From Gemmatimonadota bacterium (lineage in GTDB: Bacteria > Gemmatimonadota > Gemmatimonadetes > Gemmatimonadales > GWC2-71-9), in contig SHZT01000003.1 of the NCBI GenBank assembly GCA_009692185.1, forward strand, positions 62,001-126,000: a stretch of DNA of 64,000 bases. Direction: 5' to 3'. Of this stretch, positions 55,808 to 63,529 are shown piece by piece. Position 1 is the stretch's first letter, and the number at the start of each line of letters is the position of its first letter. The position numbers and the translations under genes were made by a program. A model generated the notes under the pieces. That model saw only the letters and a list, made by a program, of their open reading frames with translations. It was not told the origin of the DNA and searched no databases.

Positions 55808-56974
55808 CTACGCCGCCACGAGGAGTCCGGTCGTGTACATCACCAGCAAGCCCGCCAGGACACCGCCCGCAGTGAGCGGCGTCCATATGGTCCCTTCCGT
55901 CTCCCGCGCGACCACCCGGTAAAGCGCGAATACCACCTGCGCGATCGCGCCGGCGCCGATGGCGAGGAACAGCGTCGCGTAGAGAGGTGAATACGCGAGC
56001 CCGCCGATCCACGCGCCGAGAATCGTCGGCGCGCCAGCGAGTAGCCCCAGGCCCACCAGCGTCCTGATCGAGGGCTGGTCCTTCGCGATGGGCGCGACGA
56101 TGCCCAGGCCTTCGGTCGAGTTGTGGAGCATGAAGCCGATGACGAGAAATGCGCCCAGCGCGGCCTCGCCAAGCGAGTACGCCGCGCCGATCGCGAGGCC
56201 CTCCCCCAGGTTGTGGAGCCCGATGCCCAGCGCAATGAGGTAGGCGACGGCGCGACGGCCTTCGGCGCCTTCGCGGGAGAGCTTGTTCCGCGCGGCCATC
56301 TGGAGCAGCAGCACCGTGCCGATCGCGGCGACGGCCACGGCCATGGTTCCCTGGAACGCACCCGCCACCTGCTCGGCGGCTTCGAGGGCCTCGTGCACCG
56401 CGTCGAAGGCGAGAAACACGAGAAGGCCGGCGGTCAGCGCGAGCGCGAAGTGGATCCACTTCCGGTCGAGCCGTCGCAGGAACGGGAACCACAGCAGCCC
56501 GATGGCCACGGGCACCACGCCCACGTAGAGGCCGATGAGGGTAAACACGCCGAAGAAGCGGGCGTCGGCGGGCGGCGTCACGGCCGCGACGGCAATTTCG
56601 TGCGCAAACGTGACGCCGGTGGACGTCACGAGCTTCACCTCGTGGGGCTCGCCTTCAACCCAGGGGTACAGGATCTCAATGGATGCCCTGCCCAGGCGCG
56701 GTACGACCGGGCCCGGCTTGATCGTGAAGGCCCAGAAGGCCTCGTCAACCATCAGCTGGGCGACGCTCACGGGACTCGGGCCGCCGTTCACGATCGCGAC
56801 CGTGATGGCGCCCGGGGCCAGACTCACCCGTTCGAAGGTGAGCTCTTCCACCGGCGGAATGCCCCGGCGGAAGAATTCGAGCAGGCCACCACCGGCAATG
56901 GCCGCAGACAGCACGGCCAGCAGTCCCATCGGAAGGAGGGCCAACAGCCAAGTCCTCGAGCGGCCTCCGGTCAC
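55808..56974 (-). CDS. ZIP family metal transporter with extracytoplasmic beta-domain
   Basis: A 388-residue protein. One N-terminal helix (LLALLPMGLLAVLSAAIAGG) is followed by a beta-rich, probably periplasmic domain (about 30-145: FERVSLAPGAITVAIVNGGPSPVSVAQLMVDE), then eight ZIP helices. LGIGLHNLGEGLAIGAAY and IGFMLHNSTEGLGIVAP carry the HNxxE metal sites. It imports divalent metals such as Mn, Zn or Fe. GTG 56974 overlaps the multicopper oxidase stop. The extra cupredoxin-like N-domain is not part of ordinary ZIPs. Confidence 0.85.
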   Translation of the reverse strand: MTGGRSRTWLLALLPMGLLAVLSAAIAGGGLLEFFRRGIPPVEELTFERVSLAPGAITVAIVNGGPSPVSVAQLMVDEAFWAFTIKPGPVVPRLGRASIEILYPWVEGEPHEVKLVTSTGVTFAHEIAVAAVTPPADARFFGVFTLIGLYVGVVPVAIGLLWFPFLRRLDRKWIHFALALTAGLLVFLAFDAVHEALEAAEQVAGAFQGTMAVAVAAIGTVLLLQMAARNKLSREGAEGRRAVAYLIALGIGLHNLGEGLAIGAAYSLGEAALGAFLVIGFMLHNSTEGLGIVAPIAKDQPSIRTLVGLGLLAGAPTILGAWIGGLAYSPLYATLFLAIGAGAIAQVVFALYRVVARETEGTIWTPLTAGGVLAGLLVMYTTGLLVAA

Positions 56975-57957
56975 GCGACGGTCTCCGACACGCGGAACAG
57001 CCCGGCCCACCCCAGTTCGGTGAATTCCGCCTGGTGAGCATGGAACATGTAGTCGCCCGGTTCCTCGTAGCTGAATTCGAGAATGTGCCGCTCGCCCTGA
57101 CACATCATCACGGTGTCCGTAAACTCGGTCGGGGTGAGCGTGGTGCCGGTACGGTACACGTGGAAGAAGTTCCCGTGCAGGTGAAACGAGTTGATCGGAT
57201 CGAACTCCAGCGCGTTCACCAGGTAGAGCCGCTGGAGCTCACGTGGCCGCACGGTGATCGGCTTTTGGTGATACGCGAATGCCGCCGTGTTGGCCGCGTA
57301 GATCTCGTTCTCGCCGTCGAAGTTGGTATCGAAGCCGTTCATCACCATGACCATCTCGCGGGCCCTGGGTCGCGGCGTCTTCGGATCGATGATCATCGCG
57401 CCGTAGAGCCCCTTGGCCATGTGCTTCTTGAACGGCGGCACGTGGCAATGGTAGAGCTGGAGCCCGAACGGCCTGGCCTCGAACTCGTACTGGAACGACT
57501 CACCCGGGTGGACCAACTCGAACGAACCGTCCATGCGGGCCGCATGAACGCCGTGGAAATGGATCGTGTGCGCATGGCTTCCGGCATTCCGGAAGTTCAC
57601 CCGCACGAGATCGCCCTCGGTGCACCGCAGGGTAGGCCCGGGAACCTGGCCGTTATAGGCCCACGCGGGGAAAAACACGCCGGGAGCCACTTCGATTTCC
57701 CGGTCCACGGCCAGGAGGTCGTACTCCCGCAGTGTCTTGCCCGACGGCAACCGGCTGACCTTGCCGTAGTAGAAGGATTCGAGGAACACGGCCGGGTCTA
57801 TCGAGGCGTTCTTGACCTCGCCTACGACGCCGCCGTGATGGTGGCCCAAGGTCGGGGTATTCTGCCCCAGCACCTTACTCGTCTTGAGCAGCCCACTCGA
57901 CGCGGCGAGGCCGGCGACACCGAGGGCGCCCCGCTTGAGGAGGTCACGGCGTTTCAT
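56971..57957 (-). CDS. two-domain multicopper oxidase, Tat-exported
   Basis: A 328-residue protein with a Tat-type leader (MKRRDLLKRGALGVAGLAAS). Four copper-ligand blocks are visible: HTIHFHG, YHCHVPPF, HLHGNFFHV and MFHAHQAEF, covering type 1 and type 2/3 sites in two cupredoxin domains. The N-terminal HHHGG is a further His cluster. Relatives include small laccases and metal oxidases; in this operon an oxidase for Mn, Fe or Cu is likely. It overlaps the regulator's stop (TGATG) and the ZIP start. Confidence 0.88.
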   Translation of the reverse strand: MKRRDLLKRGALGVAGLAASSGLLKTSKVLGQNTPTLGHHHGGVVGEVKNASIDPAVFLESFYYGKVSRLPSGKTLREYDLLAVDREIEVAPGVFFPAWAYNGQVPGPTLRCTEGDLVRVNFRNAGSHAHTIHFHGVHAARMDGSFELVHPGESFQYEFEARPFGLQLYHCHVPPFKKHMAKGLYGAMIIDPKTPRPRAREMVMVMNGFDTNFDGENEIYAANTAAFAYHQKPITVRPRELQRLYLVNALEFDPINSFHLHGNFFHVYRTGTTLTPTEFTDTVMMCQGERHILEFSYEEPGDYMFHAHQAEFTELGWAGLFRVSETVA

Positions 57958-58664
57958 CAGCCAGCCTCCTTCTCGCCCAACGAGCACCAGAGTGTCTCCG
58001 CCAGTTCGTGACCCACCACCTGGTCCCGCGGAATCACCCCGATCAAGCGAATGGTCAGGGGCCCGCGGAACGGCTGACGGGACAGGACTTCGAACCGCGC
58101 CCCGGGCTTGAGACCGAGCGATGCCAGGAACCGCAGCCGCTCCGGCTCCGTGTCGGACACCATGCGGAGCTCCGCGATTTCCCCCAGGGGGACGTTGTCG
58201 AGCGAGACCAGGTCCGGGCTTTCGACTTCCCCCCCTGGGCTGGGAATCGGGGCGCCGTGCGGGTCATAGCGCGGGTTCCCGAGTGCCATGGCCATCCGCT
58301 CCACCAGTTGGTCACTGGCGGTGTGTTCCATGCGTTCGGCTTCGTCATGCACGGTGTCCCAGTCATAGCCGAGCTTGGACATGAGGTACGACTCGAGGAT
58401 CCGGTGGCGCCGTACGACCTTCAACGCGGCGCGACGGCCCCGCGGGGTCAGTGTCACTCCCCGGTAGGGCTCGTGCTCGATCAATCCGTTTTCGGCGAGC
58501 CGCTTGAGCATGCCGGACACTGAGGGCGGCGCCAGGTTCAGCGCGTCAGCGATCGTGCTGGTCTGGGCCGGCGTGCCGGCGGACTCGATCTGGTAGATCG
58601 TCTTGAGATAGTCTTCAATGGACCGGGATAGCGAAGTCGACAGGGCGGCAGCTGCGGCGGACAT
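57957..58664 (-). CDS. DtxR/MntR-family metal-dependent repressor
   Basis: A 235-residue regulator. N-terminal winged helix: SIEDYLKTIYQIESAGTPAQTSTIADALNLAPPSVSGMLKRLAENGLIEHEPYRGVTLTPRG; dimerisation and metal domain: RRHRILESYLMSKLGYDWDTVHDEAERMEHTASDQLVERM with the usual His and Glu ligands; and a C-terminal SH3-like FeoA-type domain (PLTIRLIGVIPRDQVVGHELAETLW). It likely represses this operon when Mn or Fe is plentiful. It is the first gene of the unit and overlaps the oxidase gene. Confidence 0.92.
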   Translation of the reverse strand: MSAAAAALSTSLSRSIEDYLKTIYQIESAGTPAQTSTIADALNLAPPSVSGMLKRLAENGLIEHEPYRGVTLTPRGRRAALKVVRRHRILESYLMSKLGYDWDTVHDEAERMEHTASDQLVERMAMALGNPRYDPHGAPIPSPGGEVESPDLVSLDNVPLGEIAELRMVSDTEPERLRFLASLGLKPGARFEVLSRQPFRGPLTIRLIGVIPRDQVVGHELAETLWCSLGEKEAG

Positions 58665-58693
58665 GGAGTTCGCTCACGTAGTTAAGGTTCAGC

Positions 58694-58746
58694 ACATTAT
58701 AATGTTTTGCTGGCCTAATTATATCAGAAGGCACTACAAAAAGCAA
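58694..58746 (-). promoter_or_regulatory. promoter and palindromic operator of the metal operon
   Basis: On the minus strand TTGCTT (58741-58746), a 17-bp spacer and TATAAT (58718-58723) form a promoter; the predicted start is near 58711. Just downstream lies a perfect 12-bp palindrome ACATTATAATGT (58694-58705) within a longer imperfect one (TTAGG-CAGCA ... TGCTG-CCTTAA). A DtxR/MntR-type operator at this place would block early transcription. It is the most AT-rich spot of the region. Confidence 0.65.
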
Positions 58747-59313
58747 CTAATGCAGTAAGTCAATGAATGGCTTGATGATACGCTCAGTGAGCCCCCAGAC
58801 GACATCCTGCCCAAGCACAAACGCTGGGACCTTGGCCGGCTTTCCTGCAATTTCAAGCTCGACGGTGGTCGCCGCGGCTCGCAGCGTTGTCAGGGAAACC
58901 CAGCGGTGGTAGGCGACCTCCCCTGACGGCTTGAGGACCGGAACGGCCGCAAGCCCGAACACGAACGGCCGAATGACAATCTGAGGAAGAACCGGCGTTC
59001 TCGGCGTGTAGTCGTCCAGTTGGCCGAGGAGGCTCTCCGAGACCAGGCTAATACCGGTCTCCTCTTCCGCCTCGCGGATGGACGTCTGGAGCCGGCTCCG
59101 GTCACCCGGGTCGCGCCGCCCTCCCGGAAGTGCCATCTGTCCGGACCACGGATCCCCGGGGTGATGGGACCGCCTAATGAACAGGACCTCCATGTCGTCA
59201 ACCGTGGGCATCAGGATCAGGGCAACCGCCGCCTGGCGCGCACCCGGATCCGTGACGGCCTCCGGCCGATGGGCGTGAAGCCGCTCACGAATGACCTCGA
59301 GAGTGAGCCCCAT
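58747..59313 (-). CDS. CoA pyrophosphatase-type NUDIX hydrolase
   Basis: A 188-residue enzyme. LFIRRSHHPGDPWSGQMALPGGRRDPGD precedes the NUDIX box IREAEEETGI, and the UPF0035-type HPGxxSGQxALPGG motif points to the CoA-pyrophosphatase subgroup, which hydrolyses CoA or acyl-CoA to 4'-phosphopantetheine. DDYTPRTPVLPQIVIRPFVFGL is the usual downstream part. ATG 59313 matches the family start; upstream frame is open but unrelated. It ends 82 bases from the DtxR start, convergent in placement with nothing else between but the operator. Confidence 0.88.
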   Translation of the reverse strand: MGLTLEVIRERLHAHRPEAVTDPGARQAAVALILMPTVDDMEVLFIRRSHHPGDPWSGQMALPGGRRDPGDRSRLQTSIREAEEETGISLVSESLLGQLDDYTPRTPVLPQIVIRPFVFGLAAVPVLKPSGEVAYHRWVSLTTLRAAATTVELEIAGKPAKVPAFVLGQDVVWGLTERIIKPFIDLLH

Positions 59314-59442
59314 CACCGGGCCCGCGATGACTGCGTGACGGAATCGAGACTCATCGGTCTGTATACTGGAGAACGGCCTTGCGCGCGCTGATATATTCCG
59401 TCCGCGCCAAGACGTGATGCCCACTTAACCACGGAGGCTCCT

Positions 59443-59601
59443 ATTCGCCGCTTCGCTGTCGGACTTCTGGCAATCGCTGCACTGGCGGCCGCTGGCTATT
59501 TCCTGGCCCGGCGCCGGCCAACCCTCGCTGCGATTCCTGGTGGCAAACCCAAGGTCGGAACCCGTCAACCGGTCGAAGACCTCTACGCCGCTGGGCTGTA
59601 G
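59443..59601 (+). CDS. small single-helix membrane protein with an ATT start
   Basis: A 52-residue frame: RRFAVGLLAIAALAAAGYFLARRRP gives one membrane helix with positive flanks, followed by a short tail ending PVEDLYAAGL. A strong GGAGG (59433-59437) sits 5 bases before the frame, but the codon there is ATT, not ATG. ATT is a rare natural start codon; a G-to-T change is the other reading. A terminator follows the stop by 9 bases, so the unit looks real. Confidence 0.45.
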   Translation: MRRFAVGLLAIAALAAAGYFLARRRPTLAAIPGGKPKVGTRQPVEDLYAAGL

Positions 59602-59610
59602 GCCCCTCGG

Positions 59611-59636
59611 GGAGCGGTCCCACGGACCGCTCCTTT
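59611..59636 (+). terminator. hairpin terminator
   Basis: A perfect 10-bp stem GGAGCGGTCC (59611-59620) with GGACCGCTCC (59624-59633), loop CAC, followed by only three T. It closes the small membrane protein unit and may also serve the convergent hydrolase gene. Confidence 0.75.
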
Positions 59637-59645
59637 GAGGCTTCC

Positions 59646-60494
59646 TCACAACAAGTACCTCCCGAACCACTCCACTGTCGCATCCATAGCCTGATCCAGT
59701 TCGGGCGTGCTTCCCTGCCAGGGATGCCGCGCGCCAAAGGTGTGTCCACCCTTCTCTATCACCAGTAGCGTCGCCTTGGCCCCGGACGCCCTGTAAAGGT
59801 CGCGCGCATTGTCCACGGCCACCGCCTCGTCCTGGTCCCCGTGCAAAATGAGCCACGGGGCTGAGACGCGGGAAGCCGCCTTGGGGATACTAAGCCGGTC
59901 CTCGGCGTGGCGTTCAACCTCGTCCAGAATATCGGTCGAAATCTTGAGGACCTGCCCGGTCCGGCTGTTCACCACGTCCAGCGTCCCGTCGGCCCTCCAC
60001 TGCTGGACCGCCTCGGCCGACCAGCGGTGGACATGCGCGATCGAGGACCACGTCACCAGCGCTGCCACGCCCGGCTCCAGGGCGGCCCGGAAGAGGCAGG
60101 CGACACCGCCCCGGCTGTGCCCAAACAGGCCGACCTTCCGGGGCGGCGCAAACCCCGGGGCGAGGCCACCAGCCCCAGCCGCCTTGGACACGATTTCGAG
60201 GTCCGCCAGCTGGCGCAGGTAGGTGTCGTGGGCAAACCGGTCGGGCTCCGAGAACGACTGGCCGTCCGGCCCAACGCCACTGCCCGAAAAATTGAACGAG
60301 ATGGCGCCGAGCCCCGCCTTGGTCAGCCGGGCAGCCAGGTGCGGGAACATGCCCCAGTCCATGAACCCCTTGAACCCGTGGCAAATGACGACGGTAGGAC
60401 GCCCTTCGTCAGGGCGGGCCGACCGGATACGACCCCGCAACGGGCCGCCGTCAGCACCCCGCAGTTCGAACGACGCTTCTTTCACCGTTGCCAC
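59646..60494 (-). CDS. alpha/beta-hydrolase (dienelactone hydrolase-like)
   Basis: A 282-residue serine hydrolase. VVICHGFKGFMDWGMFPHLA is the oxyanion strand-loop, FGHSRGGVACLF carries the nucleophile Ser, LILHGDQDEAV the Asp and EKGGHTFG the His. The small group of lid residues (WSSIAHVHRWSAEAVQQW) is helical. Substrate unknown; cytoplasmic because no signal is seen. GTG 60494 is favoured by GAGGG 7 bases upstream; ATG 60524 is possible. Confidence 0.87.
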   Translation of the reverse strand: MATVKEASFELRGADGGPLRGRIRSARPDEGRPTVVICHGFKGFMDWGMFPHLAARLTKAGLGAISFNFSGSGVGPDGQSFSEPDRFAHDTYLRQLADLEIVSKAAGAGGLAPGFAPPRKVGLFGHSRGGVACLFRAALEPGVAALVTWSSIAHVHRWSAEAVQQWRADGTLDVVNSRTGQVLKISTDILDEVERHAEDRLSIPKAASRVSAPWLILHGDQDEAVAVDNARDLYRASGAKATLLVIEKGGHTFGARHPWQGSTPELDQAMDATVEWFGRYLL

Positions 60495-60541
60495 GTTGGA
60501 CCCTCGTTCTCCCCCCTGCCGCACCCGGGGACTAGATTCCC

Positions 60542-60561
60542 CCAGTGAGCGCCCTCACTGG
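60542..60561 (+). promoter_or_regulatory. hairpin in front of the RsbRD-like gene
   Basis: CCAGTGAG-CGCC-CTCACTGG is a perfect 8-bp inverted repeat. Its last two bases are the first two of the GGAG Shine-Dalgarno at 60560-60563, so a folded mRNA would hide part of the ribosome site. A protein operator is equally possible. TAGATT (60533-60538) just upstream could be a -10 box. Confidence 0.4.
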
Positions 60562-60570
60562 AGTCGAACT

Positions 60571-61152
60571 TTGGGCCTGACCATACGGCCCTCCAACCCA
60601 TCCCTCGGCGCCGTCGGCAGAGCGATGGTCGCCGGGCGGGACGACCTGGTCCGCGAGTGGGCCGCGTGGATCATGCGCCGCACCGCCCAGGTTCACCCCC
60701 AGCTCCACCGCCCCATCCTCGAACGCCAGCTCCGATTATTGGTCGAAATCGTGATCCTGCTGACGGGGCGGGTGCGACGCCAGGCCGCCCAGCTCTGGTT
60801 CGATTCCTGCGAACATTATGGCCGCTCGGCGGCTGGTCGAGGGCTCGCCGCAGGCGAAGTGGTCGAAGAGATCCAGCACCTGCGCGAACTGCTGATTCGA
60901 AGCCTCTCGGACATTATCGCCGCCCTGCCCGCCCGCTACTCCCTCGCCACGGTCTTCCGCCTGAACCGCCAGATCGACCACGGCATTGCCCGGGCCGTCG
61001 TAGGATATACGGAGGCGTTGGTGGAGACGCTGTTCAGCCAGAGCGGGGTACCCGTCGTTGTGCCGGAACAGCTGGATGCGGAGTCGGGAAAGAAACTGCT
61101 GGAGCTGGAATCCGAGCTGGAAAAGGTTCAGAAAGTAAGAAGTGAGATGTAA
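60571..61152 (+). CDS. RsbRD N-terminal-like regulatory protein
   Basis: A 193-residue all-helical protein: REWAAWIMRRTAQVHPQLHRPILERQLRLLVEIVILLTGRVRRQAAQLWFDSC, HYGRSAAGRGLAAGEVVEEIQHLRELLIRSLSD and HGIARAVVGYTEALVETLFSQ. This is the RsbR/RsbRD-type N-terminal (non-haem globin-like) sensor arrangement often found in stressosome proteins and in front of histidine kinases, here without any output domain. TTG 60571 has GGAG 7 bases upstream; ATG 60625 is the alternative. Its final codons (QKVRSEM) and TAA belong to the palindromic repeat. Confidence 0.6.
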   Translation: MGLTIRPSNPSLGAVGRAMVAGRDDLVREWAAWIMRRTAQVHPQLHRPILERQLRLLVEIVILLTGRVRRQAAQLWFDSCEHYGRSAAGRGLAAGEVVEEIQHLRELLIRSLSDIIAALPARYSLATVFRLNRQIDHGIARAVVGYTEALVETLFSQSGVPVVVPEQLDAESGKKLLELESELEKVQKVRSEM

Positions 61153-61200
61153 GAAGTGAGAAGCAATCGCACTTCTCACCTCTTACTTCTCACTTCTCAC
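61135..61200. repeat. palindromic GAAGTRA-type repeat between convergent genes
   Basis: A left arm (61135-61163) and right arm (61172-61200) complement each other over 29 bases with three mismatches around an eight-base loop. The arms are made of GAAGTGA/GAAGTAA units like those at 12877-12930. The left arm contains the TAA stop of the RsbRD-like gene; the right arm contains the TGA stop of the convergent reductase gene. Confidence 0.82.
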
Positions 61201-61994
61201 GCAGTGATTTCTTCCCCACCATCCACGTTGATCACGTTCCCCGTCACCCAATCAGTCCCGGGTGAGCAGAGCGCCACGACCGCCTGGGCAACATCCTCGG
61301 GCGTGGTCAGCCGCTGGTGCGGATTCTTGCGGGCGGCCTCGGTGAACAGCTTGTCGCTTCCCGGAATACGCTCGGAGGCCGGCGTCCGGGTGACACCGCC
61401 ACGGAGCGCGTTGGCGGTTATTCCCATCGGCGCAAGCTCCATGGCCAGCTGGCGCGTATGTGATTCGAGCGCGCTCTTGGCGGCCGACACGGCGCCGTAG
61501 GACGGAATGACCCGGGTCGACCCGGACGACGTCATCGAGAATATCCGCCCGCCCTTCCCCATGAGCCCCCGCTTCACGACGTCCTGGGCCCAGTAGACCA
61601 GCGAATGCCCCATGACGTCCAGCGTCATGTCGATATTCGCCTTGGTGAGGGCCTCTGTCCCGATGTACGGCTTGAGCGTTCCAAACGCGAGCGAATGCAT
61701 CAGGACCGCGATGGTCCCGCCCTTCTCCTGAATGTCCGCGGCGAGCGCGTCGAGGACCTCCTTGCGTTTCTCCTCATCTGCCGCGTTCACGTTGAAGAAC
61801 AGGGCACGGCGCCCGGACTTCTCCAGGTCGCCCTTCACCTGCTCTACGTGAGCCATCCCGCCTTTGCGGTCCAGGTGCACGCCCGCAATGTCGTAACCCG
61901 CCTTGACCAGGGCGCGGGCGCAGGCTTCGCCGAAACCGCTCGAGGCACCGAGTATCAGGGCCCAGCGGGGGTTGGTCGTCTGTGCGTGTGACAA
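61197..61994 (-). CDS. enoyl-ACP reductase, FabL-like SDR
   Basis: A 265-residue short-chain dehydrogenase. ALILGASSGFGEACARALV is the cofactor motif; the active site has Tyr166 and Lys173 in SYGAVSAAKSALE, a Tyr-x6-Lys spacing typical of enoyl-ACP reductases (FabI/FabL) and not the Tyr-x3-Lys of ordinary SDRs. RVIPSYGAVSAAKSALESHTRQLA and GITANALRGGVTRTPA fit FabL best. It would reduce trans-2-enoyl-ACP in fatty acid synthesis. TTG 61994 has GGAGA six bases upstream. Its stop lies inside the palindromic repeat. Confidence 0.85.
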   Translation of the reverse strand: MSHAQTTNPRWALILGASSGFGEACARALVKAGYDIAGVHLDRKGGMAHVEQVKGDLEKSGRRALFFNVNAADEEKRKEVLDALAADIQEKGGTIAVLMHSLAFGTLKPYIGTEALTKANIDMTLDVMGHSLVYWAQDVVKRGLMGKGGRIFSMTSSGSTRVIPSYGAVSAAKSALESHTRQLAMELAPMGITANALRGGVTRTPASERIPGSDKLFTEAARKNPHQRLTTPEDVAQAVVALCSPGTDWVTGNVINVDGGEEITA

Positions 61995-62041
61995 GACCGT
62001 CTCCAGGGATCAGTGGCCGGAAAGTAGTGAGGGGCCGCGCC

Positions 62042-63457
62042 TCAGCGCAGGCCTACCTGCCCCTTGATCGCATCCGTGAGCTTCACGGGATCGTAGCCCA
62101 GGCCCTTCCGGAAAACGAGCATCACCTTCCGGATATCTCCCGGTGACGCCACCGGGTTCCCGTCGAGGACCACCAGGTCTGCCTGCTGTCCCCCGGCGAT
62201 GGTCCCGACGCGGGCCGCTATACCTAAGATCTTCGCGCCGTTCGATGTCATGATCTGCATGGCCTGCTCGGGAGTGAAGCCGGCCTCGACCAGCAACTCG
62301 TAGTTCCGCTGATCGCCATACCCCGCGATCTGGCTCAGGCAGCACGGGTCCGAGCCGGCGCCCATGAGGCCGCCCGCTTTGACGAACGCGCGCTCGAACT
62401 CCATGGCCTTCTTGAGTGACGCGCGGTGGAACGAATCGGCGCGGGTTGGCGTCGCGCCGTCGTAGAACTTCCGCACCTGGTCCGCGCCTCCCGGATACAG
62501 GGCATCCAGCACCCGCTGATCTCGCGGAACCCGTGTCGCGGACCCCAGCTCCCCGACGGCGAGCGTGGACGTCAGCGCCGTACGGTGCGACACCATCTCG
62601 CGAATCGTCTGCTGCACTTCGGCGCCGTTGATATCCAGCGCGGCATACACCGAGTCGGCGTTTCCCGGCGGACACACGTCCGGCTGCTTCCCGGGCAGGA
62701 ACTCCGTCGCGGTCGTGAGACCGTGCTCCAGGTTGTCGATACCGAGCGACACGGCTTCGCGGAACGTGACCGAGCAGAGGTGCCCGGTGACCTTCACGCC
62801 GCGCTTGTGCGCCTCGTCGATCGCGGCGCCCAGTTCATCGCGCGTCACCAGGTTGTAGGCCTTGAACCACTGCACGCCCTCTTCGGACCAGTACCGCACG
62901 AGGCGCCGGGCTTCGTCCGCGTTGTTGAGCGGATGCATCCACCCCACGGCCTGCCCCGCCCCCTGGACATACGGTCCGGTCACGAACACTTCCGGTCCCA
63001 CGACTTCGCCGGTGCTGACCCGGCGCCGCAGGTTGAGTTCCTGGTAGGAGTCCAAGCTTCCCGTGGACCGAATCGTCGTGACGCCCGCCGCGAGAAACAG
63101 CTTGGGGTAGCTGGTCATCATTACGGTCCCACCCCAATACAGGTGATCGTGGAGACCGATGATCCCCAGGATGACCGTGTGGCCGGTGTGGTCCAGCACT
63201 TGAGCGCCCTGGGAAATTGCGACCTGCCCGGTCTTGCCGACCGCCAGGATCGTCTCGCCCCGAATGACGATCGTCTGGTCCTCCCGTGCGGGCGCGCCGG
63301 TCCCATCCACCACGCGCGCGTGGGTGAGCGCGACCACCGGCGCGTTGACGGCGACGAAGCGTTCGACCTGGGGGTTGAGCACCCGGGGCTCCTGCCCGGA
63401 TGCGCTCGAGGCGAGAACGAAGACCAGGAGGACGGCTAGGCGACGAGACGCGTGCAT
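62042..63457 (-). CDS. secreted amidohydrolase (metal-dependent)
   Basis: A 471-residue exported TIM-barrel hydrolase. Signal peptide MHASRRLAVLLVFVLASSASGQ; metal ligands in GLHDHLYW (HxH), a Lys in WFKAYN that is often carboxylated, His in VTGHLC, His in NLEHGL and Asp in MGAGSDP. ADLVVLDGNP in the C-terminal beta-sandwich is the usual end motif. It resembles imidazolonepropionase/prolidase-like periplasmic amidohydrolases; substrate unknown. Divergent from the S9 peptidase start. Confidence 0.9.
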   Translation of the reverse strand: MHASRRLAVLLVFVLASSASGQEPRVLNPQVERFVAVNAPVVALTHARVVDGTGAPAREDQTIVIRGETILAVGKTGQVAISQGAQVLDHTGHTVILGIIGLHDHLYWGGTVMMTSYPKLFLAAGVTTIRSTGSLDSYQELNLRRRVSTGEVVGPEVFVTGPYVQGAGQAVGWMHPLNNADEARRLVRYWSEEGVQWFKAYNLVTRDELGAAIDEAHKRGVKVTGHLCSVTFREAVSLGIDNLEHGLTTATEFLPGKQPDVCPPGNADSVYAALDINGAEVQQTIREMVSHRTALTSTLAVGELGSATRVPRDQRVLDALYPGGADQVRKFYDGATPTRADSFHRASLKKAMEFERAFVKAGGLMGAGSDPCCLSQIAGYGDQRNYELLVEAGFTPEQAMQIMTSNGAKILGIAARVGTIAGGQQADLVVLDGNPVASPGDIRKVMLVFRKGLGYDPVKLTDAIKGQVGLR

Positions 63458-63529
63458 GGGACAATCGCTCCGGATGTCGGGGATTCGAAACTACCGGCGG
63501 CGGACGCACCCGGCTAGCGTCCGGCCACG

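Noticed and set aside
12877-61200. CRISPR array made of the GAAGTRA units
   Set aside because: Units are heptamers without spacers and fold into one hairpin; no cas genes in the window.
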